The notes: generated by a model not told the origin, from the sequence alone. A stretch of DNA of 38,146 nt from Phycisphaerae bacterium (GCA_012514125.1 JAAZAW010000314.1:1-38146); one strand, 5' to 3'; numbered from the stretch's first letter, positions 8,710 through 18,116 are shown. Numbers and translations: made by a program.

Positions 8710-9699
8710 ATGGCTGCAACATTCGATCAATTAGTCCGACAAAATAAACGCAACAGCGTCCTGCTGATGATCATCGTCTCACTGGTGGTGATCGTTTTCG
8801 GCGGCGTCATTGGCGGTGTGATTGGTGAAAACGTCCGCCCCGGAGCGTATGGCGATATGGAGTCCGGATCGCAAAATGACATCACCGCAGACGTCATTAC
8901 GGGCATGTTCATCGCAACAGGCGTCGCGGTCGTCATGCTGCTTTTCGGATTTTATGGCGGCAGCGGGACGATTCTTGCGATTTCCGGCGCCAAACGCATC
9001 GAAAAACAAGATGATCCGCAATTATTTAACGTGGTGGAAGAAATGGCCATCGCGGGCGGCTTGCCCATGCCCCAAATTTACCTGATAGACGATTCCGCCC
9101 CTAACGCCTTCGCTACAGGCAGAGACCCTGAGCATAGCGTCGTCGCCATTACCACGGGGCTGCGAACCAAACTCACCCGCGACGAGCTTCAAGGGGTAAT
9201 CGCCCACGAAATGAGTCATATTCGTAATTATGATATTCGATTTGCCATGCTGATGGCTGTGTTGGTCGGGTTGATCGCCCTGATGGCGGATTTTTTCTTG
9301 CGATATTTGTGGTTCGGCGGCGGACGTCGATCGCGGCGGTCGGGCAACAGTTCGTCGGACGGTGGGGCGGCAGTGTTGATCATGATGCTTGTTGCCATTG
9401 TATTAAGTATTATTGCGCCGATCATAGCCAAGCTGATTCAATTGGCGGTTTCCCGACAGCGGGAATATCTGGCGGACGCCTCGGCGGTGGAACTGACTCG
9501 AAATCCCGACGGTCTGGCGGGGGCGCTGGCAAAAATTGCCGGCGATAAAGAGGTTCTTGAATCCGCCAATCGAGCCACGCAACATTTATATATTGTCAAC
9601 CCTATTAAGTCGGCAGAAGAACGAGCCAAATTTCTTTTCAGCACGCACCCGCCGATCAAGGAACGTATCGCCCGCATCATGTCACTCAAGCATGCCTGA
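8710..9699 (+). CDS. htpX: HtpX-like M48 membrane zinc metalloprotease
   Basis: A membrane-bound endopeptidase of the HtpX family that cleaves misfolded or damaged inner-membrane proteins. Two N-terminal membrane segments (after NKRNS and at IATGVAVVMLLFGFYGG) precede the catalytic domain. The zinc motif is HEMSH (residues 166-170) followed by RNYD, then two more membrane segments, and the third ligand lies in QREYLADASAVELTRNPDGLA. It is 329 residues from this start; family members are usually nearer 290, the excess being a GGGRRSRRSGNSSSDGG loop between membrane segments 3 and 4 (hydrophilic, probably cytosolic). Start choice is uncertain: ATGs at 8704 and 8710 are both possible and neither has a strong ribosome binding site; 8710 fits the family N-terminus better. 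Confidence 0.88.
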   Translation: MAATFDQLVRQNKRNSVLLMIIVSLVVIVFGGVIGGVIGENVRPGAYGDMESGSQNDITADVITGMFIATGVAVVMLLFGFYGGSGTILAISGAKRIEKQDDPQLFNVVEEMAIAGGLPMPQIYLIDDSAPNAFATGRDPEHSVVAITTGLRTKLTRDELQGVIAHEMSHIRNYDIRFAMLMAVLVGLIALMADFFLRYLWFGGGRRSRRSGNSSSDGGAAVLIMMLVAIVLSIIAPIIAKLIQLAVSRQREYLADASAVELTRNPDGLAGALAKIAGDKEVLESANRATQHLYIVNPIKSAEERAKFLFSTHPPIKERIARIMSLKHA

Positions 9700-9737
9700 A
9701 ATTTGTTCATTCACCAACCGGTTCTTTTGAAATCCTG

Positions 9738-9766
9738 TTGAAAATGTGTGAATATCTTGGCATGAT
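9738..9766 (+). promoter_or_regulatory. possible sigma-70-type promoter for the FlgI-like gene
   Basis: TTGAAA (9738-9743), a 17-base spacer and CATGAT (9761-9766). The match is moderate and the start codon is about 190 bases downstream, so this is tentative. The remaining 9700-9954 gap shows no gene. Confidence 0.3.
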
Positions 9767-9954
9767 AGGGGGGCGCAATATTTGCTTTATGAAATGCGTA
9801 AAATTTATTATCTATTATTGTTATAACGTCTACAACTAAGAATTACCGGCCTGGAATCCAAAACAGCCTCAAGAGCTTTCTCTGGATCGTCCGATAATCT
9901 TAAGATTGCAAGGATATAATGAGAATACAAAAACTTTTTTGATGGAAGATTCTC

Positions 9955-11748
9955 ATGATGAACCGTACGGATCGAACCTGTAAGGTTAAACGAATTTCGA
10001 TGGTAATCACAGCCCTGGCGGGTTGTGTATCGGTGTTTTTAATTGGTTGCCGGAGTGGGGGAATGACTCTGGGGACCACTCAGCCGGCGAAAGATGCCCA
10101 AACATTGAAAGCGGAAGCGGAACAGGCGGCGCTTTATCAAAAAAATGGCCCATTGCCGGGAACCATCGGTTCGGCGACGTATGTGGAAGGGGCGAGGTCG
10201 ATGTTTGTCCAGGGATACGGTCTGGTGATCGGCCTGGCAGGAACGGGTTCGAGCGAATGCCCTGAGCCGTTGCGTATGGAGTTGATGAATACGATCGCCA
10301 AATATCAAAAGTTGTACGGTGAACGGGGACGTGTGCCGAGTATTGCGGCAGGGGCGATTATCGATTCGCGCAATACCGCGGTGGTGCGGGTATCGGGAAA
10401 CATCCCCTTTGGTACGGTCAAAGGCGGACGTTTCGATCTGGTGGTCGAGGCGATGCCCAATACGGGAACGACGTCGCTGGAGGGGGGACGTTTGCTGGCG
10501 GCGGATATGCGTATTTACGCCGGTTCGATGGTGGGGCGAAACAACAGCTCACGAATTATTGCGAGCGGTGAGGGACCGATTTTCATCAATCCCTTTGAGA
10601 AAAAAGAGAAAAAGGGTGTTTTGCAACTCAAGCGAAAAGGCTATGTGCTCGACGGCGGGATCAATCTGGAAGATCGCCGGATTCACTTGAAACTTTATCA
10701 GCCTTCATATGGAACCTCGCGGGCCATTGAGCAGCGGATCAATTCCATTTTCGGACCGCCGCCCGACGATCCATTGTGGCAGACCGCCAGGGCGGACGGA
10801 CCCGACAGTATCGCGATTCAGATTCCTCGCGAGTATCGTGACCGCGATCGGCTGGAAGATTTTCTCAAGCTGGTTCGGAATTTATATATTCAGAGCGATC
10901 CGGGATATATCGAGGGGATGGCCAATAAACTCGCGCAGCAGATCAGCGATCCGATGGCCAATGCCGAGGCGATTTCCTACGCCTGGGAAGCGATGGGGCG
11001 ATCGATGTTACCGTTGATTCAGCCGATTTATACCAGTTCGAACAAACAATCGCAATTTTATGCCGTTCGCGCCGGAGCGAAGCTCGGCGATATGGTCGCG
11101 ATCGAACGTCTTGCCACTTACGCGGTTGACGTCAAGAATCCGTATCGCAAACGCGCGATCGATACGCTCTGTTATTGCGATTCGGTGCATTCCAGGCGGG
11201 TGTTGCGAAAACTCATGGACGATACGGACCTCGATATTCGTATCAAGGCGTATGAAGGATTGGCGAGAATGCGGGATATTTCGATCTCTCGCGTGTACGT
11301 GGGCGAGGACATGCTGATTGTCGATACAGTGGACACCCGTGCCTGGCCCTTGGTTTACGTGACACGGTCGGGTCAGCCCAAGATTGTGATTTTCGGCAGG
11401 CTTCGTATCGATCCGCCGGTATTTTATGCTCATCCGGACAATAGTGTGACGATTTCAGCGGATTCGAACGACAAGGTGGTCGGACTGATTCGCAAATCGC
11501 CTTCAGGCATCAGCAGCGGTCGGGTTGAAAAGCCGTTGGAACTTGCGCCGTTGCTGGTTTTTCTGGCGAATGACGCAAAGGTATTGCAGGAGGGGAAAGT
11601 GGCGGGTTTTGCTCTGCCGTACAGTCACCTGGTGGCGATATTGAACCAATTGTGCAAAGACGGGGCGATTCCGGCGAAATTTAAAATGCAGGACCTGACA
11701 CAAATCGAGTCTGAAGACGATCTGTTCGGTCGGCCTGAGAAGGATTGA
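9955..11748 (+). CDS. FlgI-like (flagellar P-ring family) lipoprotein with HEAT-like segment
   Basis: A 597-residue protein. The N-terminus is a lipoprotein signal (hydrophobic run ending LIGC, lipid Cys at 32). Residues of about 50-300 resemble FlgI, the periplasmic P-ring protein: a GYGLVIGLAGTG motif, a segment on exclusion of zero-phase values (NTAVVRVSGNIPFGTVKGGRFDLVVEAMPNTGTTSLEGGRLLAADM) and later an IQIPREYRDRDRL stretch. From about 340 to 450 come helical HEAT-like repeats (YAVRAGAKLGD, PYRKRAIDTLCYCD, DIRIKAYEGLARMRD), then a C-terminal beta-rich domain. FlgI is normally about 370 residues, so this is a fused, enlarged relative. No other flagellar genes are near, so a flagellar role is not supported by context. 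A GGAAG element lies 6 bases before the ATG. Confidence 0.7.
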   Translation: MMNRTDRTCKVKRISMVITALAGCVSVFLIGCRSGGMTLGTTQPAKDAQTLKAEAEQAALYQKNGPLPGTIGSATYVEGARSMFVQGYGLVIGLAGTGSSECPEPLRMELMNTIAKYQKLYGERGRVPSIAAGAIIDSRNTAVVRVSGNIPFGTVKGGRFDLVVEAMPNTGTTSLEGGRLLAADMRIYAGSMVGRNNSSRIIASGEGPIFINPFEKKEKKGVLQLKRKGYVLDGGINLEDRRIHLKLYQPSYGTSRAIEQRINSIFGPPPDDPLWQTARADGPDSIAIQIPREYRDRDRLEDFLKLVRNLYIQSDPGYIEGMANKLAQQISDPMANAEAISYAWEAMGRSMLPLIQPIYTSSNKQSQFYAVRAGAKLGDMVAIERLATYAVDVKNPYRKRAIDTLCYCDSVHSRRVLRKLMDDTDLDIRIKAYEGLARMRDISISRVYVGEDMLIVDTVDTRAWPLVYVTRSGQPKIVIFGRLRIDPPVFYAHPDNSVTISADSNDKVVGLIRKSPSGISSGRVEKPLELAPLLVFLANDAKVLQEGKVAGFALPYSHLVAILNQLCKDGAIPAKFKMQDLTQIESEDDLFGRPEKD

Positions 11749-11860
11749 GAGAGCGGGCATTAGGCTTTGGACTTTGGGGTTGGGGAAGAGGGCGAAGCTT
11801 TGAGTTGCAAACTTTGATGATTAAAAAGGGTGGCAGTCATACAACAGAGGACTATTGCTT

Positions 11861-14800
11861 ATGCGTTTGAAAAAATTAACCTTGCACGGTTTTAAGAGTT
11901 TTGCTGACAGGACGGAATTGGATTTCGACGCGGGGATCACGGCGATTGTCGGGCCTAACGGCTGCGGCAAGAGCAACGTGGTCGATGCGTTCAAGTGGGT
12001 GCTTGGCGAGCAATCCGCCAAAAGTCTGCGAGGCCGACAGATGCTCGACGTGATTTTTAACGGATCGAGCGGGCGAAAGAGCAGCGGCATGGCGGAAGTG
12101 GCGCTGACGTTCGAAGCGGAGGGTGAACTCTGCGAACAATACGGGGCCGAGGTGGTGATTACCCGTCGGCTTTATCGCAGCGGCCAGAGCGATTATCTGG
12201 TGAACAACAAACCATCGCGATTGAAGGATATTCGCGAGTTGTTCATGGATACGGGCTGCGGTGTCGATGCCTATAGCCTGATCGAACAGGGCAAGGTCGA
12301 TTTGCTCTTGCAGGCGTCGAACCAGGAACGCCGGGCGGTGCTTGAAGAAGCGGCGGGTATCAGCAAATACAAAGCCCGACGAAAAGAAGCTCAGAGACGT
12401 CTGGAAAACGTCCAGCAGAACTTGCTGCGTCTTGGCGATATCGTTTCCGAGGTCGAAAAGCAGTTGCGAAGCGTCAAACTTCAGGCGGGCAAGGCGAGAA
12501 ATTATCAGCAATACGTCACGCAGCTTAACGAGATGAAATCGCAGTATTATCTGGCGGAATATCATCGTTTGATGGAACAACAGGGTCATCTGCGTGTCGA
12601 GCTTGACGAGGTGAACCAGGACCTTCGCGATTCGAAGATCAAACAGGACCTGGCGGAGTCCAATCGCAGCGAGCTTGAACTCCAGCTTGTCGATTACGGC
12701 AATAAAATTTCGGGTATCGAAAATCAATTGACGCAAACGGTCGGTCAGATCACCTCCGCCACCGACAATATCGATCTGCTTCACCAGCGAATCGAAGAGC
12801 AAGGCGAAATTTTGAACCAGGCGAGACGCCGGCTTCAGACGTATCATACGCAGACCGAGATTTTGCAGCGACAACAGAAGGAACTGGAATCTCAGCTTGG
12901 GGAATTCACCGGCGAGGATCAATCGTTCAACCTGAGAATTCAGGAGTTGCAAAAACAACTGACGGAAAAGACGCTCGACCTGACCGAACTGACCGAAGAG
13001 GTCGAAGCGGAAAAATCGAACCTGATCGAACTGATGCGTCAGATCGCTCAGGCGAATAATATGATCAATCAGACGTCGATTCAGCACCAGAATATTATCT
13101 CCAATCGTGAACGGCTCGAAGCCCGCCAGACGCAACTCGAATCGCAGCGGTCGGAAATCCAAACCCGACGAAGCGGCTTGCAACATGAATTCGAGGAAGT
13201 GCAGGAAAGTTTGACGGCTAGCGAGAACGACTTGTCGCAGGTTCAACGGCAATACGAAGAACTTCATCAGCAAGCGGACCAGATCACCAAGGACCTCGCG
13301 CACGCGAGAGAAAAGCGTTCCGCCGTTCGGTCGCGTCACGATGTCCTGCACGATATGGAACACAAACAGCAGGGCCTGGACAAAGGCGTCCGGACGCTAC
13401 TTGAGCGTAAGGAAGAAAAGCCCGAAGAGTTCGCCGGCATTTTGACGCTGGTGGCGGATGCGATTCACACCGATCTGGAACACGCGAAAATGATCGAAAC
13501 CGCATTGGCGGGGCGAGATCAGTGCGTGGTGGTGGACAAGGCGGAATTTCTGGAACGCCATTGTCCGCTTTTGACAGAGTTGCCGGGACAGGTGAACTTT
13601 TTTCCGATGGACCTTCTCGCTCCGGTGGTGAATCCTCGCGATTACGGCCATATCGACGGTGTGATCGGCCTGGCGACGAAATTCGTCCGTAACGACCCGG
13701 CTTACGATCAACTGGTTCATGTGCTGCTGGGCAAGACCGTGCTGGTGCGCGATCTGACAACGGCGATGACACTCCGGCGAGACGATAACGCCGGTATGCG
13801 GTTCGTCACGCTCGACGGCGAACTTATCGAGTCGGACGGTTCGGTGCATATCGGTGTGGGCAAGGGCGGGGGCGGTTTGATCTCGCGAAAATCCGAACTC
13901 GAAGCCCTGACGGCGCAACTGGCGGAACTCGACGAACAGATCAACCAACTCGACCAGCTTTCGCGTCAGACGAATGAACAGCAGCGAGAACTGGCTGCCC
14001 GTCAGCAGCAATTGCGAACGAAAATTTATGAGTTCAAAACCGCCCGCGTGCAGTTGCAGACGAATCTGGCCAATTGCGACGAACAGTTTCGCAAGATCGC
14101 CCAGGAAGAGCCGATCATCAAGTCGGAACTCGACTCGCTCGAACAGCAGGAAAATTTCGCCATCGAGCAGCAGGAGCAGGCGTTGGAAAAAGTCGCCACG
14201 CTGGAGTCCCAACAATCCGAAGCACAGTATAAACTTCAGGCGATGCAGGGGCAATTGCAGACGCGGCTGGTCGATAAAAACAAACTCGCCGAACAACTTA
14301 CGGAATTGAAGATTCAGGCGGGACAACTGGCGGAAAAACGCCGGGCCGCCGTCAATGCGATTAATTCGCTCAAGCAGCGGATCCAGCAGATCCACGCATC
14401 TTATGAAACGGCGGTCGTGGAAATTCAATCGGCTCAAACCCGCATTCAACAGGCGGAACGCCAGATTTTGAACCTTGAAAGCCGACAGGCCAAGGCGTAT
14501 CTGGACAAGCAGGAACTCCAGGCAGAATCCGCCTGGCTTCGCCAGCATCGCGACGCCCATCAGCAGACGCTTCAAACACTGCTCGATTCGACGCAGGACG
14601 TTCGTCAACGAGTCGAAACTCTCCAGCAACGCACGCAGGACCTGGCTTTGAAGATCAACGAATTGACCGTTCGCCAGGAAACGCTGATTCAGCGGGTTCA
14701 GGAAGAGCTTCAGGTGGACGTCGAACATGCCTACGGCCAGTATGAATATCAGGAGCGGGACTGGGAGGCGGTGGAAGACGAAATCAACGAACTCAAGGGC

Positions 14801-15460
14801 AAAATCGCTCGGCTTGGCAATGTCAATGTCGATGCCATCGCCGAGCAGGAACAGCTTGAAGCTCGGGAAGTATTCTTACATTCGCAGCAGAAAGACCTGA
14901 TCGAAGCCCAGGAAAAATTGCAGGACCTGATCCAGAAACTCGACGAGGAGTCCGCTCGGCGATTCAAAGAAACCTTTGAAAGCGTTCGGGCAAATTTCCA
15001 GGATTTGTTCCGCAAAATCTTCGGCGGCGGCAAGGCGGACCTGGTGCTCGACAATCCGGACGATGCGCTCGAAAGCGGCATCGATATTCTGGCCCGTCCG
15101 CCGGGAAAAGAAACTCGTTCGGTAAGCTTGCTTTCGGGCGGCGAAAAGACCATGACGACGGTGGCATTGCTGATGGCGATTTTCAAATCCAGGCCTTCGC
15201 CGTTCTGTATTCTGGACGAAGTGGATGCGGCCCTCGACGAGGCGAACGTGGATCGATTCAACTTGGTGATTCAGGAATTCCTGAGCCATTCGCAGTTTAT
15301 CGTAATTTCGCACAACAAACGAACGATGAGCTATGCCAATGTGCTTTACGGAATTACGATGCAGGAAGCGGGCATCAGCCGCCGTGTCGCCGTGAAGTTC
15401 GACGACAAAAGCGGTGCTCCCAAACCCATCAACAAGGACGATGAAACCGAAGCCGCCTGA
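11861..15460 (+). CDS. smc: chromosome segregation protein SMC
   Basis: A 1,199-residue ATPase that organises and segregates the chromosome as a homodimer with ScpA/ScpB. Walker A GPNGCGKS is at 31-38 and the Q-loop region VLGEQSAKSLRG follows. A long Gln-rich coiled coil runs on both sides of a hinge at about 510-670 (with GVIGLATKFVRND and the glycine-rich HIGVGKGGGGLISRK). The ABC signature LSGGEK is at 1091-1096 and Walker B ILDEVDAALDEANV has the D/E pair at 1119-1120. The length is normal for bacterial SMC. The ATG at 11861 is chosen over an upstream TTG because MRLKKLTLHGFKSF is the standard N-terminus and an AGAGG element precedes it. Long antisense open frames across the coiled coil are shadows of biased codon use. 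Confidence 0.97.
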   Translation: MRLKKLTLHGFKSFADRTELDFDAGITAIVGPNGCGKSNVVDAFKWVLGEQSAKSLRGRQMLDVIFNGSSGRKSSGMAEVALTFEAEGELCEQYGAEVVITRRLYRSGQSDYLVNNKPSRLKDIRELFMDTGCGVDAYSLIEQGKVDLLLQASNQERRAVLEEAAGISKYKARRKEAQRRLENVQQNLLRLGDIVSEVEKQLRSVKLQAGKARNYQQYVTQLNEMKSQYYLAEYHRLMEQQGHLRVELDEVNQDLRDSKIKQDLAESNRSELELQLVDYGNKISGIENQLTQTVGQITSATDNIDLLHQRIEEQGEILNQARRRLQTYHTQTEILQRQQKELESQLGEFTGEDQSFNLRIQELQKQLTEKTLDLTELTEEVEAEKSNLIELMRQIAQANNMINQTSIQHQNIISNRERLEARQTQLESQRSEIQTRRSGLQHEFEEVQESLTASENDLSQVQRQYEELHQQADQITKDLAHAREKRSAVRSRHDVLHDMEHKQQGLDKGVRTLLERKEEKPEEFAGILTLVADAIHTDLEHAKMIETALAGRDQCVVVDKAEFLERHCPLLTELPGQVNFFPMDLLAPVVNPRDYGHIDGVIGLATKFVRNDPAYDQLVHVLLGKTVLVRDLTTAMTLRRDDNAGMRFVTLDGELIESDGSVHIGVGKGGGGLISRKSELEALTAQLAELDEQINQLDQLSRQTNEQQRELAARQQQLRTKIYEFKTARVQLQTNLANCDEQFRKIAQEEPIIKSELDSLEQQENFAIEQQEQALEKVATLESQQSEAQYKLQAMQGQLQTRLVDKNKLAEQLTELKIQAGQLAEKRRAAVNAINSLKQRIQQIHASYETAVVEIQSAQTRIQQAERQILNLESRQAKAYLDKQELQAESAWLRQHRDAHQQTLQTLLDSTQDVRQRVETLQQRTQDLALKINELTVRQETLIQRVQEELQVDVEHAYGQYEYQERDWEAVEDEINELKGKIARLGNVNVDAIAEQEQLEAREVFLHSQQKDLIEAQEKLQDLIQKLDEESARRFKETFESVRANFQDLFRKIFGGGKADLVLDNPDDALESGIDILARPPGKETRSVSLLSGGEKTMTTVALLMAIFKSRPSPFCILDEVDAALDEANVDRFNLVIQEFLSHSQFIVISHNKRTMSYANVLYGITMQEAGISRRVAVKFDDKSGAPKPINKDDETEAA

Positions 15461-15491
15461 CGACGGAAAGGTTTTGTTCGATGAATCAGTT

Positions 15492-15528
15492 AAAAAAACC
15501 ACGACGGATCAATCAGCCGTGGTTTTTT
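15492..15528. terminator. bidirectional terminator between smc and the SUMF1-domain gene
   Basis: Seven A (15492-15498) precede CCACG, and CGTGG is followed by six T (15523-15528), so the hairpin can end transcription from both sides. An inner ACGG/CCGT pairing can extend the stem. It sits between the convergent ends of smc (plus) and the gene ending at 15550 (minus). Confidence 0.85.
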
Positions 15529-15549
15529 ATGCCGATCGGTAAAAATGAT

Positions 15550-16644
15550 CTATCGAATTCTCAGTACGCCGCGGAAACCGATATTCATTCCATGATAATT
15601 CGGATTGGCTGAATTTCGGAACGTGGTTCGACACTTGGCCAGTTCGCTGGTGAACGCTCCGCCGCGAATGACCCGGTTGCACCCGAACATGGGACCCTGA
15701 GGATTGACAAATTCCCGCTCGACCTCCAGATCGCATCGGATTTCGTCGCCGGCGGCAAAGTTCGTTACCGAATAAAACGTCGGATCATAAAAATCCTTGG
15801 CCCATTCCCAGACATTCCCCGCCATGTTGTAAACACCGTAAGGACTCCGACCGGCAGCGTAAGACGTCACTGAAGCGGTGTAATCGGCTCCGTCGCCCTG
15901 AGAGGGAGCAATGTAGTTTAGTCGATAATTCCTGCTGTCGGGTTGGATGTCGCCCCAGGGGTATATACGGCCCTGAGGCCCCTTGGCGGCGAGTTCCCAC
16001 TCCGCTTCGGTGGGAAGGTCCTTGCCGACCCATCGCGTGTAGTACCAAGCCTCCCAGAAGCTCACTGCCCTCACCGGATGACAGTCATTGACGCAGGGTT
16101 CCCAGTATTTCTTGAAAAATTCGACATTCATGCAGCAGTCCTGCAAGCTCTCGCAAAGCTCATAGCACTCGTCGCTCGCCGCCCGCCATTTGCTGGTCAA
16201 TGTCGGATAACAGGAATCGATGGTAATTCTTGCGGTTGACAGACAGGGATCGTCTTTTTTCATGAAACACCCCTGACGTTTTGTCGCTTTCGCGAATCGA
16301 TTGAATTGAACGTTGGTGACTTCATACAAATCGATATAGAATTTATCGACCTTGACCACATGAGCGGGAACTTCGTTAGGTCTTCCCGCCGATGACCCCA
16401 TGACATAGGTCGTTTCCGGCACCAGCACCATCACCGAACCGTCCTTGCAGTTCATAATGTAGGTAGGCCAGTTTTCTTCGTCGTAATCGCAGTCGCCAAG
16501 CCCCTGAACGACAACGTAATTTTTAGGCAAAATTACGTCGGTCGTCATTTCACCGTCACAAGCGACTTTGGCACAGCTGGAAAAGAACACAACAGACAGG
16601 AACAGAAAAAACATTGCGGACACACAGACCCGTTTCGTCTTCAT
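15550..16644 (-). CDS. SUMF1/FGE-domain secreted protein, Cys-rich, probable lipoprotein
   Basis: A 364-residue exported protein. The signal peptide ends FFSSC (Cys24), an atypical lipobox with Phe at -3, so lipidation is likely but not certain. From about residue 70 comes a formylglycine-generating-enzyme-type domain: MVLVPETTYVMGS, HVVKVDKFYIDLYEVTNVQF, then HPVRAVSFWEAWYYTRWVGKDLPTEAEWELAAKG at about 189-222, YPWGD, GVYNMAGNVWEWAKDFYD, RVIRGGAF and IGFRGV. Between them (126-188) lies an insert with nine Cys, two adjacent (170-171). Only one Cys (338) falls near the active-site Cys pair of true FGE, so sulfatase activation is doubtful; many such domains act as binding modules. GGGAGG stands 8 bases before the ATG. 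Confidence 0.82.
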   Translation of the reverse strand: MKTKRVCVSAMFFLFLSVVFFSSCAKVACDGEMTTDVILPKNYVVVQGLGDCDYDEENWPTYIMNCKDGSVMVLVPETTYVMGSSAGRPNEVPAHVVKVDKFYIDLYEVTNVQFNRFAKATKRQGCFMKKDDPCLSTARITIDSCYPTLTSKWRAASDECYELCESLQDCCMNVEFFKKYWEPCVNDCHPVRAVSFWEAWYYTRWVGKDLPTEAEWELAAKGPQGRIYPWGDIQPDSRNYRLNYIAPSQGDGADYTASVTSYAAGRSPYGVYNMAGNVWEWAKDFYDPTFYSVTNFAAGDEIRCDLEVEREFVNPQGPMFGCNRVIRGGAFTSELAKCRTTFRNSANPNYHGMNIGFRGVLRIR

Positions 16645-16754
16645 TGGTGTAACCTCCCATTACCAAGACAGACTCAATGCACATCATACAAAACGTGTTA
16701 TCTCCTAATCCCCCCAAATGAATCTTCCTTGCATCAGGTCATTGGGTCTCAACG

Positions 16755-16782
16755 AAAAGCAATCCGGTGTTTGCCGGATTGC
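16755..16782 (-). terminator. probable terminator after the Cys-rich lipoprotein gene
   Basis: A 9-bp perfect stem (GCAATCCGG at 16759-16767 with CCGGATTGC at 16774-16782) with a 6-base loop, followed on the minus strand by only four T. It lies about 75-100 bases past the stop of the gene at 16856-17866 and separates it from the SUMF1-domain gene. The T run is short, so efficiency is uncertain. Confidence 0.6.
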
Positions 16783-16855
16783 CTTATTTTGATGCTCCCC
16801 AATGAGTACAAGGAGCCGTTATTCATTTGTTAAGAGAGTTGTTGCCTCGCGGTTC

Positions 16856-17866
16856 TTATTGCACCACAGGCGTTTCAACGATATTAACCGTTTGCGATTC
16901 GGTCGATTCGATCGATACGGTGGCTTCGGACGGCTCGCAACCCCACTGCAGATGCCGACCACCGACTCGCATGACCAGAACCACCTGCCCCAGATAGCTC
17001 GCTGCCTCGACCGGATCTTCGTGAGGCGGCAGAACTTCATCGGTGGCCAATACCATCATTTCACGACGGATCAAAACATTGTTCGCGTTAAGCAAGGCCT
17101 GATAACGAGCAGACTTGGCACGATTTTCATCCATCATCAACTCAAGCTTTTTGAGTTCGCACTGAATCTTGATGAAATCGTCATCGCACGGATTTTCCAG
17201 CCAATCAAGCTTGGCTTCGCAGAGCAAAGCCCGCAGACGCTGCTGATTTCCTCTCATGCAAACATACTCAACTTCAAGTTTGTCCAGACAGCATTTGATT
17301 TTCTTGAGATCGGCGATGAAAACGACCTTGGTCACCATATCGCCTGCTGCCAGACGTCCAAGATCGCTATACGTAATCCGCAGACCGGCAGGGGACTGAT
17401 ACGGGAAAATGGAATCCTTCGCTTCCAATCGGGTCGTCGGAGACGGTAACGCCACCGGAATAAAGGTTCGACGAATCATATCTTGGGCACCGGGCAGGGC
17501 ACATTCGTTCACTCTGAAAATCTGAACATCGCCATAAATGTTCGCACCGTCCCAGTCCTGACTCAGACCGGTGTATTTGAATTCATATCGCCCCGGAGCC
17601 AGATTGAACGTCGCCGTTTCTTCCGGAGTTCGTTCCAGTCGGCTGGAATCTTTCGTGTAAATTGAAATCTCATGTGAGCGGTTGGGAACAATCGTGCCGC
17701 AAACCTGGTCGCCGACCGTTACCATTGCGCCGGTGGGAGCAAAAAATTGAACCTGAACCTTGTTGAAATCATGATACCCTGTCTCGGGGCGTTCGCCACT
17801 GCAACCAAACAAAAACGCAACTGCCGACCCCAGACAAACCACCTTCGCCATTCTACTGATCACCAT
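16856..17866 (-). CDS. hypothetical lipoprotein, Cys-rich helical middle
   Basis: A 336-residue protein not recognised as a known family. The N-terminus is a clear lipoprotein signal (hydrophobic stretch ending LFGC, lipid Cys22). Residues of about 30-130 look beta-rich and resemble a PEGA- or carboxypeptidase-regulatory-like fold, with GAMVTVGDQVCGTIVPNRSHEISIY and FNLAPGRYEFKYTG. Residues of about 190-280 are strongly helical and charged, with several Cys (adjacent pair KCCLD, then VCMRG, LLCEAK, NPCDDD, IQCELKK), suggesting a disulfide-tied coiled coil outside the cytosol. A second beta segment and a Thr/Val-rich tail end the chain. AAGGAG lies 6-7 bases before the ATG. The neighbouring SUMF1-domain protein is also exported and Cys-rich; a functional link is only a guess. 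Confidence 0.7.
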   Translation of the reverse strand: MVISRMAKVVCLGSAVAFLFGCSGERPETGYHDFNKVQVQFFAPTGAMVTVGDQVCGTIVPNRSHEISIYTKDSSRLERTPEETATFNLAPGRYEFKYTGLSQDWDGANIYGDVQIFRVNECALPGAQDMIRRTFIPVALPSPTTRLEAKDSIFPYQSPAGLRITYSDLGRLAAGDMVTKVVFIADLKKIKCCLDKLEVEYVCMRGNQQRLRALLCEAKLDWLENPCDDDFIKIQCELKKLELMMDENRAKSARYQALLNANNVLIRREMMVLATDEVLPPHEDPVEAASYLGQVVLVMRVGGRHLQWGCEPSEATVSIESTESQTVNIVETPVVQ

Positions 17867-17972
17867 ATCGACTCCTTAGGCTAGACCAAATCTTTCGACG
17901 GATAACTTCGTAATGCCAACGCTCGCTTCTCCGAATTTAAATTCCGAAAAAGACAATAGTTACAACAATCAA

Positions 17973-18000
17973 AGATTAAATACTCACGCGAATTTGTCAA
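17973..18000 (-). promoter_or_regulatory. possible promoter for the Cys-rich lipoprotein gene
   Basis: On the minus strand a perfect TTGACA (17995-18000) is followed after 16 bases by TAATCT (17973-17978). The -35 is consensus, but the -10 is weak, and it lies about 105 bases upstream of the ATG. Confidence 0.35.
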
Positions 18001-18081
18001 GAAAAAACTGCATTCCTTTTAGAAATAAACATTTTTTATCGCCCGTGAATTTCATGACTTACGCAGGTTATCCTGAAAAAG

Positions 18082-18114
18082 AAAAAGGGATCGTTTCGAC
18101 AACGATCCCTTTTT
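18082..18114. terminator. strong bidirectional terminator after rubredoxin
   Basis: A perfect 14-bp stem (82-95 pairing with 101-114 of the 18000s, core AGGGATCGTT/AACGATCCCT) with a 5-base loop. It has an A run on one flank and a T run on the other, so it works in both directions. The hairpin ends 3 bases from the rubredoxin stop codon and closes the minus-strand stress operon. Confidence 0.92.
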
Positions 18115-18116
18115 AT

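Noticed and set aside
9955..11748. Interpretation of the FlgI-like gene as part of a flagellar operon
   Set aside because: No flgA, flgH, flgJ or other flagellar genes lie on either side; the neighbours are a protease and smc.
11876..14728. Two long minus-strand open frames (495 and 443 codons) opposite smc
   Set aside because: They lie wholly inside the smc coiled-coil coding region, have low-complexity Leu/Phe/Arg-rich translations expected from the reverse of Gln/Glu-rich codons, and no ribosome binding sites.
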